A stretch of DNA of 64,000 nucleotides from Portulaca oleracea (GCA_029582165.1 CM055881.1:29258094-29322093); one strand, 5' to 3'. Positions 12,195 through 24,034 are shown, numbered from the stretch's first letter. Notes: generated by a model not told the origin, from the sequence alone. Program-made: numbers and translations.

Positions 12195-12405
12195 TTAATA
12201 TTTCTACAAAGATTTTGTCATAATTAGATTTTTTTTTCCAACTATCATAATTAAAAAGTATAACAACCGTTTTTAGAAAATCGAAATCGTTACACTTTGA
12301 TCAAAGTATCTTATTGCAACAGTTTATCGTATTTATTAACACATAAATCTTTTTAGTTGATAAGATATACTTTAGCAAAATTAATAATAAGAAATTTTCA
12401 ACTCA
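12195..12405. repeat. Dispersed repeat A, third copy
   Basis: Aligns in direct orientation with about 3160-3360. Shared blocks include CAACTATCATAATTAAAAAGTATAAC and ATTTTCAACTCAACC or ATTTTCAACTACC. It is non-coding. Confidence 0.55.
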
Positions 12406-12409
12406 ACCT

Positions 12410-13440
12410 TGATATACTCTTTTAATTTGCAAATAACTGCCACTTAGTTGACTGTCACAATCTCCAATATAACTCTTTGATTAATAATTTATTATTTAAT
12501 ACTTTGTTGATAATTGTAATATTGTATTTTTAGCGTAATATTATTTTTAATTATAGATCTAATGATAATAATTTTATTAATCAAAGTCATTATATAAATT
12601 GAGAAACTCATCTTCAAAATTTTTGAAATTTCCTTATTTAATAATCAAAGACAATAGTTACTAACTTACTATTAATATCAAATGGCGGGAATAGTTTTGA
12701 GCAAAATTAACGTGAAAAGTTATTTATCAAACAATTGTAAAAGACTTCCTAATATAAAAAATTGAAAAAAAAAAGAATGCGGCCGCGGGAAGTTTGGGGG
12801 GATTTGGGCAAGGTTGGTTACGTGACGCAATGCTTAGGAGAGAGAGTCAAAACGTGGGACCTGAAGAGGCAGCACGCGTGCAAAGACATTAGGGTCCCTC
12901 TTCTCCGTTCTCATTCATCCATCCATCAATCTACTTCATCCTGTTTATATTATTTGTTGTTTAATTAATTATTGTCAATATCACTCTTTTATTAGTAATT
13001 TTTATGTATTAACAATTATATTATTATATTTTAGATATATTTCATCTATTTCTCATTAATTGTCATTTTGTTGACTGTTATGATCTTCAATGTTTATTTT
13101 TGATTGATAATTTTTATATATTATAATATTTTGTTAACTATTGCAATGTTATACTTTTTACGATAATATTTTTCGTTATGAATATAATAGTACTCATTTT
13201 ATATAGCAAGTCACTGTATATATTGAAAAAGTTATGGTCAAAATTATTTAAGTTTGGCTACATAATTTTCAAAGACGACAATTAATATGGGACGGAGGGA
13301 GTAATATTTTTCATTATGGATTTAATGGGAGTGATTTTATTTAATAAATTATTGTATATATATAGTTAAAAATTTGTGGTTAAACTTTAAATTTGATTTC
13401 ACAATATTTAAAGGGGACAAATAATATGGAATGAAAGGAG
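12410..13440. repeat. Degenerate Stowaway-related sequence
   Basis: Several pieces resemble the interior and ends of the Stowaway at 15826-16082: GTTGACTGTCACAATCTCCAAT near 12450, GTTGACTGTTATGATCTTCAATG near 13070, and a terminal GGGACGGAGGGAGTA near 13290. No intact pair of termini was found. A GC-richer island at 12780-12900 is of unknown origin. Confidence 0.5.
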
Positions 13441-13479
13441 TAGAATTTTCATAATTCTTTTCGATTAAATATTTACTAT

Positions 13480-13785
13480 CCCGTTCTTTTGTGCGGGGAA
13501 TTTGCGGTACGGTAAGTTACGGTGAATTGTGGTAAATTGCGGTAGAAATAATAAATGGATGTTGAAATGTTTTTATTAGGAAATTTATTAAATAATAAAT
13601 GAGTTGTGGTACGGTGGATTGTGGTAAGTTGTGGTAAGTTACGGTGGAAATAATTTTGTGGATTTTAAATAATTTTGTGGATTTTGTGAAAATATATTAA
13701 ATAAAAAAGTAAATGATAATTTGTGGTGAGTTGTGGTATGTTGCAATAACTTGCGATAGCTTGCGGTACCATATAAAAAAACGGG
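13480..13785. mobile_element. MITE of the CCGTTCTTTTGTG family
   Basis: The left end CCCGTTCTTTTGTGCGG and the inverted right end CCCGTTTTTTTATATGG form TIRs. The interior is built of repeated TGCGGTA/TTACGGTGG/TGTGGTAAGTTG blocks. The same terminal motif and internal words occur at 26321-26485 and 41327-41385. TSDs are not clear. The superfamily is uncertain, with hAT-like a guess. Confidence 0.55.
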
Positions 13786-13789
13786 GACT

Positions 13790-15000
13790 AAATAAAAATT
13801 CATAGTATTCGCAGTAATAATGCATGGATAATTCCCGCTCACATATTTTATTCTGTTATTGAAAACAAGTGAAAAGCTGCAAGGTAAATGGAATAATCAG
13901 TTAGTCAGCGATGTTTAATTATTATTATTTAAATAGAAAACTAAAAATTAGGAAGGGGTGATGATATATTGACATGTGTCTTGCTCCAAGACATTATTAA
14001 TTGTCTTCCTTTTTATAAAACTAATACGTATTATCATTTTTAACCTTAAATTTTTTGACAGATACTATTAATTATCAATTATAAGAAGTTTAGAATGTGT
14101 TGGCTCCGTCAACAATTAAAATTGATACCCTGACAAATGAATCCCCTCCGTTGGGCATATTTTAGACGTCTTTTTGTAAATTTTAAAATATATATATATA
14201 AGTGTGATTTTATACCATTTATATATATTATTATAGTTATAGAAGTCAATCTTGTAATTTTTTTCAATTTAATTTACAAATATATAGGTTTTATATCATG
14301 ATAAGACACTTTATATGTGTCTAACTGTCTTGTCCAACACATTTATCATTTCCAATTAGGAAAAGACCATGACTACTAGATGTTGCGTTTGCTTTGACAT
14401 TTTTCTGGTCTTAAAATTTTTTTCAATATTCTTCGCAATTCACTTTTTGTTTAAAGCTATTAACCACAAGAAATTTCAAATAGTTTTAAATATTTATAGA
14501 CTTATACGAACTATATATCTGACAAATATTATCTGCAGAATTGAATCTATCATTACTTCTACTAGACATGCAAGACTTTAAGTAATTTCTGCTAGCAAAC
14601 TTTCAATTTGATGGCATCAAAATGTATATTTACACAGCTATTCGTCTATTCAGTATTCACATATATTTTTCTTTAAAAAGAAAAGAATTAAGAAGATTAA
14701 ACGTGAAAAGGTCAAAACATCCCTGGTTGTGATGGAGATGTTTGATGCTTCTTGTTTCCCCTATTTTCTTATTTAATTACATGACTTCCACCCAACTTTT
14801 ACTTGTTTTTCTTCTACAATTTTCCCTTGTTCGGTTTATCTGGTTTCTCAACACTATGGCAAGGCTTTTCCATTTTGTCTTTGCTTTAGCATGCACCACT
14901 GTTTAATAGGGTCCGGGTAAGTAGTTCTTGGACCGAAACCTAAAACCCCACCAAAATCAATTAACAGAAAAATAAGGTTTTTAAAATTCAGAAACCTATA
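13790..15000. other. Intergenic DNA with one dispersed repeat
   Basis: About 14165-14320 is the second copy of dispersed repeat B, inverted relative to 4545-4715. No gene is recognised elsewhere in the stretch. The open frame at 14369-14581 is AT-rich and featureless. Confidence 0.4.
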
Positions 15001-15006
15001 ATAATA

Positions 15007-15356
15007 CAAAAAATTACTCTAAGGTACCTAACTTTTGGTGAAATGTTTTTCTAGTACCCCAACTTTTCAAAACTAATTTTGAGGTGCCCTTACTTTTTGG
15101 GTTAGTAATTATTTGGTGTTTTTTCGGCCATTAATTTTATTAAGTGACCAAAATGCCCTTATTTTTCCCTTATTGGAGAAATACACTTGAAAAAGAAGAA
15201 TAAGGGTATTTCGGTCACTTAATAAAATTAATGGTCGGAAAAACATTAAATAATTATTAATCCAAAAAGTAAGGGTACCTCAAAATTAGTTTTGAAAAGT
15301 TAGAGTACCAAAAAATAGTTTATCCAAATATTGGGGTACCTCCAAGTAATTTTTTG
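15007..15356. mobile_element. Mutator-type fold-back MITE with 9-bp TSD
   Basis: The 350-bp element is almost entirely an inverted repeat. The left arm starts CAAAAAATTACTCTAAGGTACC and the right arm ends in its complement, GGTACCTCCAAGTAATTTTTTG, with arms of about 165 bp. It is flanked by perfect 9-bp direct repeats ATAATAATA (14998-15006 and 15357-15365), the TSD length of Mutator elements. A single-stranded copy would form a very stable hairpin. A larger relative lies at 17112-18059. Confidence 0.85.
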
Positions 15357-15825
15357 ATAATAATAGGTAAGGATAAGGTTTTTAAAACTGTTAACTTGAA
15401 TCAATACCCTAAACTTGTTAGATAGATTATGGTTCCTAGTACCTAGAACCATGTAAGAACCTGAAATCTAATTTTAATATAACTAAATAATTAAATGAAA
15501 TGGGTTACAACCTTCAACCTTCATTGTCACTGTTAAAATAAAGTGTGGTGTGTGGCCTTAATAATTGAATAGTATAGTGTATTTGGCGCTTAAGAGTTTG
15601 TTCTTTTGGGTTGGATAATTAATGAAGCTAGAAGTTTGAAGGAATTGATCAAAGTTGTGAGGAGTTGGAAAGTGAAATCAGGAAGGAGTTTGTCAAAACT
15701 GGAAGAAACTAAAAAAAGTTGGATGAAATTGAAAAGAGCTAGAAGCAATTAAAGCTGTTGGAAAAAAATTGGAAATAGTTAAAACTTAATTTAATAGATA
15801 CTGTATATAATTTGTTTAAATGATA

Positions 15826-16082
15826 CTCCCTCTGTTCCATATTAACTGTCATCTTTGAAAATTGTGCAGTCAACTTTCAAAAATTTTGACCATAAGTTTC
15901 TCAATATATACAATGAGTTACTATATAAAATTATTATCATTAGATTCATAACGAAAAATACTATCATAAAAGTATAATATTGCAATTGTTAATCACATAT
16001 TATGTAAAAAATTATCAATCAAAGAGTGACATTGGAGACCGTGAAAGTCAAAATTATGACAATTAATATGGAACGGAGGGAG
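15826..16082. mobile_element. Stowaway MITE (Tc1/mariner type)
   Basis: The TIRs are CTCCCTCTGTTCCATATTAA and its inverted counterpart ending GGAACGGAGGGAG. TA dinucleotides flank both sides (15824-15825 and 16083-16084). The 257-bp length, TA target and CTCCCTC termini define Stowaway elements, which are mobilised in trans by plant mariner-like transposases. Confidence 0.9.
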
Positions 16083-16089
16083 TATATAA

Positions 16090-16460
16090 TAAGGGTTGTT
16101 GTTGTTGGAAGTATTTGGCTCTTTAGGTCTTCCTTGGGTGGTAGGTTGTCTTGGTATTATTTGTATACCCTTTGGATAAAGACGACTAAAATTGTTTAGT
16201 TTACATGCTGCAATAATAACTTTAATTTCTTGCTGCACTTCATTTGCGGCATCCTATCATCTAATATCTCTCATTATTACCTTTACAACTCCAAATGTTG
16301 AGTCCACTATTGTTCTTAAAAAAGAATGATGATAGATAAATGTTTCTTTAATCCCTTATGACAGAAAACCTCCGGTACGACCTCTTTTGAATTCTGATGA
16401 TATCGAATACTTCTATATTCATGAGGTGCTAGATATCCAGTTGTACAAGGTATCTAGAAT
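16090..16460 (-). pseudogene. Possible receptor-kinase fragment, decayed
   Basis: On the minus strand near 16440 a frame reads C-T-T-G-Y-L-A-P-H-E-Y, resembling the GTxGYLAPEY activation-segment motif of plant receptor-like kinases. Further downstream a frame of about 80 codons (16238 to 15993) has no recognisable kinase motif and runs into the Stowaway. No catalytic HRD or DFG motif is present. One short motif is weak evidence, so chance similarity is possible. Confidence 0.25.
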
Positions 16461-16953
16461 CGACCATATAGTAATTTCCTAGCCATGTATAACAAGGAAT
16501 AATATGTGACTAATATGTCAATTAGAACAACTTTTTTTCATGTGTGAATAAAATACAATTTAATCAAGTACCTGGAGAAGGATGTGAGAAATTAAACTTG
16601 AAGTATAGAGGGCAAGTTAAATTATCAACTGATTTAAAATTGCCTAGTAATGACATCGTCAATTAAATTTTATAATTTATTTTTTTTATCTATTTCTTAT
16701 TACACACAATCACGAATTTTTTGTAAAAAAATAGAAAAACATTACTTCGTAAATTACATCATAATTAAAAAAATTGTATGTGTTGGAAGAATTTGGAATA
16801 AACCAATAGCAGCCAAATAGAGTTGAAAAGAATTGATCAAAGCTGTAAGAAGTTGGATGTAGCCTGAAGGAATTGTAACTTGTAAGGAGTTGGTAAAAGT
16901 TGGAAGCTAAGTTAATAATTCCAAGCCAAAAGAACATACCGTAAGTTAGCCTT

Positions 16954-16984
<31 letters not shown>

Positions 16985-17111
16985 GTCAGAAAGTATCACT
17001 TTTATGATTGCATCCTGGAATCAAAACCTGAATCATGAGTAAGAGTAAAATTCCTAAAAATTACAAAGTTAACATGACAGACAAGGACAAGATTCCTAAT
17101 TTTAAAACAGC
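16461..17111. other. AT-rich intergenic DNA, nothing recognised
   Basis: Only short AT repeats (16965-16983) and random-looking open frames. Confidence 0.45.
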
Positions 17112-18059
17112 CAAAAAATTACTCGGATGTATGATCACATAATTTGGTGAAATATTTTTGGTGTTCCAAGTTTGTAAAACTCATTATTGGGCACCTTTAA
17201 GTTTTAGGTTTGTAATTCTTAGGTACTTTTCCGGCTATAGTGTGATCGGTTTTGTTAAGTGACCAAAATACCCTTGTTGAAAGGTGAAACATGATGTTGC
17301 CCTTCCAAAAGTTAACATCTACCTATGCATTAAATGCTTCCAACAAATAAAGTCACTTCTCTGCTGCTTCTCACTTTCATTGAGACTCAACTCCACCCCC
17401 TTCACTCAACTCCCAGTGGCGCTTTTTCATCCCCTCAAAATTTAGGGTTTAAAAAATAAACGAGCAAATTGGGAGACAAAGGTGCTTTTTTTTTGGTGAT
17501 GCCCTAGTTGCTGACTAGTCAGAACATCAAGACGACATTATCGAGCTTCAATGACAATCGAAGATGGTAACTTTGTGTTAATTTTTTTGATATTCTATCT
17601 CGCTGGGAATTTTTTTTTTTTGAATTTGGGGCATGTGATCAATTTTGTACATGTGCTATTTGAATTCCAAATTTAGTCACTAAAGTTTCCCCTAGCTTCT
17701 TTTCAATGACTTCCACTACTGGTGCTTAAGAGGGAGAAAGAAGATGTGAAGCGGGAACTTGGACAAAGGAGAAGACACATCAGAGCGAAATTTAGGGAGA
17801 GGATTTCTTCTTTTTTATAACAGCAAATATATAAGAAAGAAAATTTAGGTTTTATAATAATCAAAGGGTATTTCAGTGATATCATGTGACAAGCCCCTTC
17901 CTGCCTCAAACTTATCGGAAACTTCATCTCCGTTGTTGAAAACGTACCTATGAATTACAAACCTAAAAGGTAAGGGTATCCATAAATACGTTTTGAAAAT
18001 TTGAGGAATCCAGAAATAGTTTCTCCAAATTATGGAATACCTACATGTCATTTTTTTTG
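17112..18059. mobile_element. Larger relative of the 15007 fold-back element
   Basis: The left end CAAAAAATTACTCGGATGTA and about 175 bp of left arm match the 15007 element in outline: TTTGGTGAAATATTTTT, a TTAGGTTTGTAATTCTTAGGTACTTTTCCGG segment and GTGACCAAAATACCC. The right arm (about 17860-18059) is the inverse. Between the arms lies about 570 bp of unrelated DNA, including a segment with pyrimidine-rich and TTTAGGGTTT motifs. The flanks (TAAAACAGC and TAAAAGGAG) are only a partial 9-bp match. It appears to be a non-autonomous Mutator-type element carrying extra internal sequence. Confidence 0.6.
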
Positions 18060-19388
18060 GTAAAAGGAGGTATCAATAAGAGCTAATATCTCTAGGTCAA
18101 ACAAGTACATAAAAAGTAGAAGTGGAATAACTATAAACTATAAATAAAAGAGGCTTTGTTAATTTTTCCACTAGTAAGTTAGTCAAGAGATGCTATCTTT
18201 TATTATTTTTTTTAATTTTATGTAGAAGTTCTATTTGTCTAAAATTTTATACATTTGTTTAATTAAAAGCAAATTCTCCGTAAATCTTACTATCTTTCTA
18301 TAACACTACAAGTAGGTAATAATCGTACTTTAAGTTAGGATCTACTAAAATTCTATATAATTCTACAATTTAAAGTGTAACATTAACATTAACATATTGG
18401 GTTTCCTACTTTAAATTGCATTAGACTCAGAAAGGCAGAATTATGATACACATTTAACTTTTGAAGATGAGGAAAAGGTTATGACATAGAGAGGAAATAA
18501 ATTAGGTGAGTTTAAGTAGAAAGAACAAAGGGATCATTATCCATTGACATAGGTAGAAAGAGATTAGGTCATGCACCCATCAACCCTTTGTATGTAGCAT
18601 TCGTCTGCATACACGCCGGAAGAATGTTCCCTCCTTGTTGAAATTGACCTCTTAACATTATAAGGCCAATCATGATCATCATGTCATTCTTTCTGACTTC
18701 TCTACCCTCCCCCCCTAATTGGAGTCGTTTTTCTCCTTTAACACTTAATTACTCTCGATTAATTAGGCATATTTGACTAGGATTAATCAATTTATTAATA
18801 TGAATTATTTTCGATTGTTAAAATCAAAGTCAATGGATCGATTATCGGAAGTCAATTACCAAACTCAAACTTGCTCCTTCGCATCTTGTGTGCTAGTGAC
18901 AGTTACTTAACCAATACAAATAGAAAAGGCATGATTATATGTGACTTATCCAACAATAATATACGTTTATCTGATCACACTCAATCTAATCCTTTTCTCT
19001 TTTTGGGTATTTTTCAATAGTATTTTGCGTGATTTAGATGTAGAAGAAATTAAAATATTATTGCATGTCTAACTAAATGCTTTAGTTTTTATGCATCCTT
19101 ACAAATATGAATAATAATTATATAATAAGAGAACAATAATGTCAACGCAAAGAGATATTAACTTGAGTGTACCAAAACAACATCAATTTGTTCATTTTGG
19201 AGTTGTTACACTGGATATTTGAGAGTTGTTAGATAAATAGAAAGCTTTTGATAGTACGTGGACACTTCGCCATGAAGCAACTGAAAAAGGAAATTGTCAA
19301 GGAAAGAATCAATTTTTAAAATTACTTGTTCGTAAATAGCTGGAATCTCTCTCGATCAGTAATTACGGAGCACTAGAAGTTCAACCCA
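18060..19388. other. AT-rich intergenic DNA, nothing recognised
   Basis: No coding similarity or element termini could be supported in this 1.3-kb stretch. Confidence 0.5.
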
Positions 19389-19823
19389 AATTTATATATT
19401 ATAATAGAAATTATTGTGGACCCCACGAAGTAGAGCACAAGAGTAATTGTAGGGGAATTGGTCAATCACAATGTAAAAAATTATATTTTTTCTATTTTCA
19501 ATTTTTTTTAATTTTCAATCCGAATTTTATTTTAAAATTAAAAAAACCAGAAAGTATCAATAATCATGGATTGCTTTGGACTCTGAGTTAGTTTGAAATA
19601 ATAGTCTATCTATCTATATATTATAATAGAAATCATTGTGGGTCCCACGAAATACAGCCATGGAGTGAGTGTAGGGGAATTGGTCAATCACAACGTAGCA
19701 AATTATCATTTTTTTTCTATTTTCTATTTTTTTTATTATTTTCAATCCAGATTTTATTTTGAAATTAAAAAAACCAGAAAGTATCAATAATCCTTGACTG
19801 CTTTGAACTCTGAGTTAGATTGA

Positions 19824-19866
<43 letters not shown>

Positions 19867-20571
19867 GTAGTAGTAGTAATAATAATAATAATATGTATTT
19901 ATATATTATAATAGAAATTATTATGGGTTCCACAAAATAGAGCCACGGGAGTGACTGTAGGGGAATTGGCCAATCACAACGTAGAAAATTATATTTTTTT
20001 TTATTATTTTTTTTATTTTTAATCTGAATTTTATTTTAAATTTAAAAAAACCATAAAGTAATAATAATAATAATAATAATAGTAATAATATTAATAACAA
20101 CAACAACAACAGTATAATAATAATCTATATAATATTAATAGGAATGTTTGTGGGTCCTGCTAAATGGAAAAAGGATATTAATTGTAAGGATTTGAACCAA
20201 TCAGAAGATAGATAAATACTGAATTAAATTATTTTGGTCCAAATATCAGTAATTATTTTGGCCAAATAATGATAATAATAATAATAATAATAATAATCTA
20301 TATAATAATAATAATAATAATCTATATAATATCAATAGTAAAGTTTGTGGGTCCCGCTAAAAGGAGAAAAGAAATTAATTGTATGGATTACAACCAGTTA
20401 AAAAGTAGATAACTGTTGAATTAAATTATTTTGGTGCAACTATCCGTAATTATAATTATTTTGGAATAATCTTTCTAAATTATATTTACAATTACTACTA
20501 AAATTTTTGATTTTTCAAAATAACTATTTTGATATATTCTGTGCATCGTGCTTCGCACGAGTTGAGACCTA
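19389..20571 (+). mobile_element. Helitron with five tandem 5' termini
   Basis: Five related segments start near 19389, 19609, 19893, 20123 and 20318. Each opens with a TCTATATATTATAATAGAA-like 5' Helitron end and then GTGGGTCCC(G/A)C. The first three form one subfamily (AGGGGAATTGG-CAATCACAA), the last two another (ATTAATTGTA-GGAT). Only one 3' end is present: hairpin CGTGC-TTC-GCACG (20549-20561) followed by CTAG, with T next, ending at 20571. AAT trinucleotide runs separate some units. The sequence is non-coding. Confidence 0.65.
19828..19870. repeat. (AAT)n microsatellite
   Basis: Trinucleotide run with a few AGT variants inside the Helitron array. Similar runs lie at about 20060-20100 and 20270-20320. 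Confidence 0.85.
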
Positions 20572-20699
20572 GTTTGAAATAAATCTAATCTAATAATCTA
20601 AGGTAAAGTTATCTAAATTCATTCCCAGAATTAAAATCCCAACCAAGTCAACATGAGTTGGGAGTTGGAACATATTACTTGGTTTCAGGTTCTATGCCT

Positions 20700-20875
20700 T
20701 ATCATTCAATCATTTGTTAATCTAATTTGTGTAAATTTTGTCGCGTATTGACTCTTAAAAAACTATATATATTATGTTCAAAATTTTAGTCTGCAGATTT
20801 AATTTTGTGTAGAGGATTTATAACCTGGCGATAGCTTCATATACACCTCTTCATCAAGATCACCATATAAAAATG
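20700..20875 (-). pseudogene. Copia reverse transcriptase, downstream fragment
   Basis: On the minus strand the frame reads TFLYGDLDEEVYMKLSPGY, the RT motif that follows the LDVNNAFLxG block in Ty1-copia polyproteins. A degraded QYATKFTQIRLTN-like segment follows. It is the continuation of the polyprotein remnant at 21723-24022, separated from it by a LINE insertion. Stops and a deletion follow, and no 3' LTR was found, so this end of the copia element is lost. Confidence 0.7.
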
Positions 20876-20882
20876 TGTGTGT

Positions 20883-21722
20883 TTTTTTTTGGAAAGCCCC
20901 GAAGGAACAGAGACTTTATTACTCATTTAAGTGTAGTACATCCACTAATAGAACATCCAAAAGAAAGGTGGGTGGTTCTGACCAAACAAAATCCTCATTC
21001 AGATCTAGACTCCATTTAGCTAAGCGGTGAGCAGCCTTGTTGGGTTATTGGCCCAAATTCTTTTGACTCATTATTTGACAAGTTTCCTAAACCTGCTCAA
21101 ACTCCAAGTTATTGGTTGCTATTAGGAAATTATTTTATTTCCTAATTATATTTAGGTTAGTTTCCTAATTGTAATAGCATTCTAAAACCCAATTATATTT
21201 GGAGTGGAAGTCTAGCCAGATCTATAGGATGTTTACCCCTATAAATAAAGGTCTTTATTCACATTGTAACATGCGACGCCAAGCAACCAATGTAGTCAAT
21301 GTGAGAGCCTTCAAACTCCCCATCAGGGAGGTACAGTGTTATTTCCACATCTTCACCCTACTCATCCCTAGATTATGAGAGTCTACGAGAGTTCACATAC
21401 ATATTTTTACCTCTTGTAATATCTCCTTTTTCTACTAGTGGATATTGGTTGTCGCCCGTGGATTTTTCTCCGAGTTCTTCGGTTTTCCACGTAAAATTAC
21501 TGTCTCACCCTATTTATCCTTGCCTCTCTCTCTATTATTGTCCTCAATTCCATACTCATCATGTTTTTCCTTCCGCTGTATATATTGCTCTATTTTACAC
21601 CCTAACAATTGATTAACAACTGGCAACAGATCTGAATCCGATCCCTAACAAGCCTCATTCCCAGTTCGTCCTATCCAACATATCTCCTATATGTTGCTAC
21701 TCCTCCATTTCTTCCTTACTGG
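20883..21722 (-). mobile_element. 5'-truncated LINE, 3' end with RNase H tail
   Basis: On the minus strand the coding sequence ends with RNase H-like residues (NEAAHRLAKWSLDLNED..., then FVWSEPP and a stop). It then runs into a short A-rich tail, the T run at 20883-20891 on the plus strand. The codons for N-E-A-A-H join correctly only if the LTR-type element at 21038-21650 is removed. Copia RT sequence flanks both sides, so the LINE inserted into the copia element. No clear TSD is visible. Confidence 0.75.
21038..21650 (+). mobile_element. 613-bp LTR-type insertion with TSD AGCCT
   Basis: The element begins TGTTGGGTTATTGG and ends CGATCCCTAACA. It is flanked by perfect 5-bp repeats AGCCT (21033-21037 and 21651-21655). 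A plus-strand TATAAATA (21240-21247) suggests an LTR promoter. A second possible LTR end, CACCCTAACA, occurs at 21598-21607, so either the whole unit is a solo LTR or it is an LTR plus a short internal remnant. It splits the LINE RNase H codons cleanly. Confidence 0.8.
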
Positions 21723-24022
21723 TGTAGATCTCAACCTTTAGCAATAGCAACAGAAAGAAAACACTGAACACTTGTCATCTTAGCATTTGGTGCAAAAGTT
21801 TCATTGTAATCGATACCTTCTTCTTGATGATCTCTGCGAATGATCAGTCTAGCCTTATGCATCTTTCAATGGATCCATCTACATTGTATTTGACTCGATA
21901 GGCCCATTTACATCCAATCAATTTCTTTCCAATAGGGAGATCGATCAACAATATTAGTACTAGTTTTATGTAAAGCTTGTACCTCTTCGGTCATATAACA
22001 TCTTGTCACTACTATCTTTGATGGTTTCATGATAAAATTTAGGTTCATCGACCTTCATATTTTTTGTCAAATAATTTTTATGCAAAGGAGAAAAATTAAC
22101 ACAACTCACATGTACATAATGATGTAAAGGACAGGGCGTACATAGGGATACCTTTTGGTGAGGCAAAGCAACCGAGACGGGATCTATAATATTGGCGTTG
22201 TAGCAAATGTAATCATTCAGCTTGGTCGTTGGACGTCTAATCCGTTCAGAACGCCTAATATCTGGGGCAGTGAGCTGATATTGCTGAGTTTGGTTAAGAT
22301 TATTTTCTACGGAACCTAGTTGATGTTGTGAGGAAGAGGGTTGCATGTTGTCAATTGTCTGGCCCACTCCTTGATTTTATTCTTGCCTAGGCACAAATTC
22401 GAGTACAAATACAGGACCACCTCCATCACGTTGTTCATAACTTTCTGACTCCTGGTGTAAGCTCGTGAGGTACGTCTCCCTCTAAGCCCAATATTGGATT
22501 AGCAACATTTTCTCCATCCCGATCCATTTTGCTGATTGGGTTTTCTAATTGGCCGGCCAAATCATTTTGGCTTGCTGTTGGGTTACCTACACCATCTTCA
22601 AAAAATTTGTTTTCGCTCCAAATAGGTACCCTTGGATTTTTACCTTGGTCTTCAATGGGTGTCCCATTAAAAGTAAAAATCCCTTAAATAAATTTCACAT
22701 ACCTACTTATAAAGAATTCATGATTCTCAAGATCATATAAAGTCCAACCTTTTCTTTCAAGAGGGTATCTGACAAAAATACAACTTGCGGCTATGAGGAG
22801 CAAATTTATCCGTTGTTCTAATTTGAGCATAACACAAGCATTCAAACACCTTAATGTGATCATAGCCGGGTTTTACACCAAATATCAACTCATACAGGGA
22901 TTTCCTTTTCAGCAGCTTGCTTGGTGTTCGGTCTATTAAGTTGGCCATTGTTTTAACATATTTCACCCAAAAAATCTATTGGTATGTTGGTTTGAAAACG
23001 CACGGCTTGAGCAATATTTAGCATTTGTCTATGTTTTCTCTCAAATCTACCATTTTGCTAAGGTGTCTCTACACAGCTAGTTTGGTGCAAAATCCCCTTT
23101 TCAACATAAAATTCTTCCATGGTTCTTGACTTAAACTCTAAACCATTATCACTTCTTATTTCCTTAATGCTTCTCCCAAATTGATTTTGCACCATTACTG
23201 TATAATTTTTCAAGTGTTTTGCAATTTCACTTTTTTCCATCATTAATTAGACCAAAACACCTCTACTAAAATCGTGCACATTAGTGAGAAAATAATGTGC
23301 ACCACACGAGGCAGAAACTCTATATGGACCCCATATGTCAATGTGAATGATATCAAACAAGCCCTTAACTTTACTTTCACTAACAATAAACGGGTTCCTA
23401 GTCTGTTTTTCCCTAAAATATATATCACAAGTATCATCACTATCCATAGCTAAATTGGTACCTTGTAAGGATTAATCAAGAAGATGCAGTATTTCCTCTG
23501 AAGGATGCCCCAATCTTTGATGTCATAGTCTGTCAGTGCGGACAACATTAACTTTGGTACCTCCTTCATGGTTGTTATAGAAGTAGACCCCGTCACACTA
23601 TTTTCCTGTACCAATTAGAATCCCCAAGGTGTAATCCTGTAGAATACAATAATTTTCATCAAATGTGACTGTGCAATCTAAATCCTTACATAAACGATAA
23701 ACAAAGACAATGTTGCAATTCAAAGAGGGAATTACAAGTGTTCGATGTAGCTGTAATTTGTCTGTCAAAGAAAATTTTCCCTGCTTCTACCCAACTGTTT
23801 TCCCACCATTGGGTCAATCAACTACCACGGGCCGAATACTCTCAATATCTTTTAATATTGTTCCATCTCTAGTCATGTGAGTAGAAGCGCCACTATCAAT
23901 CAACTATTGAGGTTTTGAATTTTTTGTCGATCTTTCGTTGTCCATTGAAAAGAAGTTGCTGCTTATTTCAGGTGTTGTATCCGCCCGCTAGTGATGTTGG
24001 CCATAACCTCTCCTTCAACCTG
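21723..24022 (-). pseudogene. Ty1-copia polyprotein remnant (protease, integrase, RT start)
   Basis: On the minus strand, from 24000 downward, come a protease motif LIDSGASTHMT (near 23900), a GAG-pre-integrase HQRLGHPSE-like segment (about 23500), and integrase core pieces with HIDIWGPY (23340) and EIRSDNGLEF (23150). Next is the integrase end (SLYELIFGVKP, 22890), a RRSERIRRP linker (22240), and the RT start with [11 protein letters not shown] and [14 protein letters not shown]. The order protease-integrase-RT is diagnostic of copia. Numerous stops and frame changes interrupt it, so it cannot be expressed as one protein. The RT is split by the LINE at 20883-21722. Confidence 0.85.
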
Positions 24023-24034
24023 GCTCTGATACCA
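24023..24034 (-). other. Copia primer-binding site
   Basis: The minus strand reads TGGTATCAGAGC, the classic complement of the initiator-methionine tRNA 3' end used by copia elements. It marks the 5' side of the copia element. Its 5' LTR must lie at higher coordinates. Confidence 0.85.
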
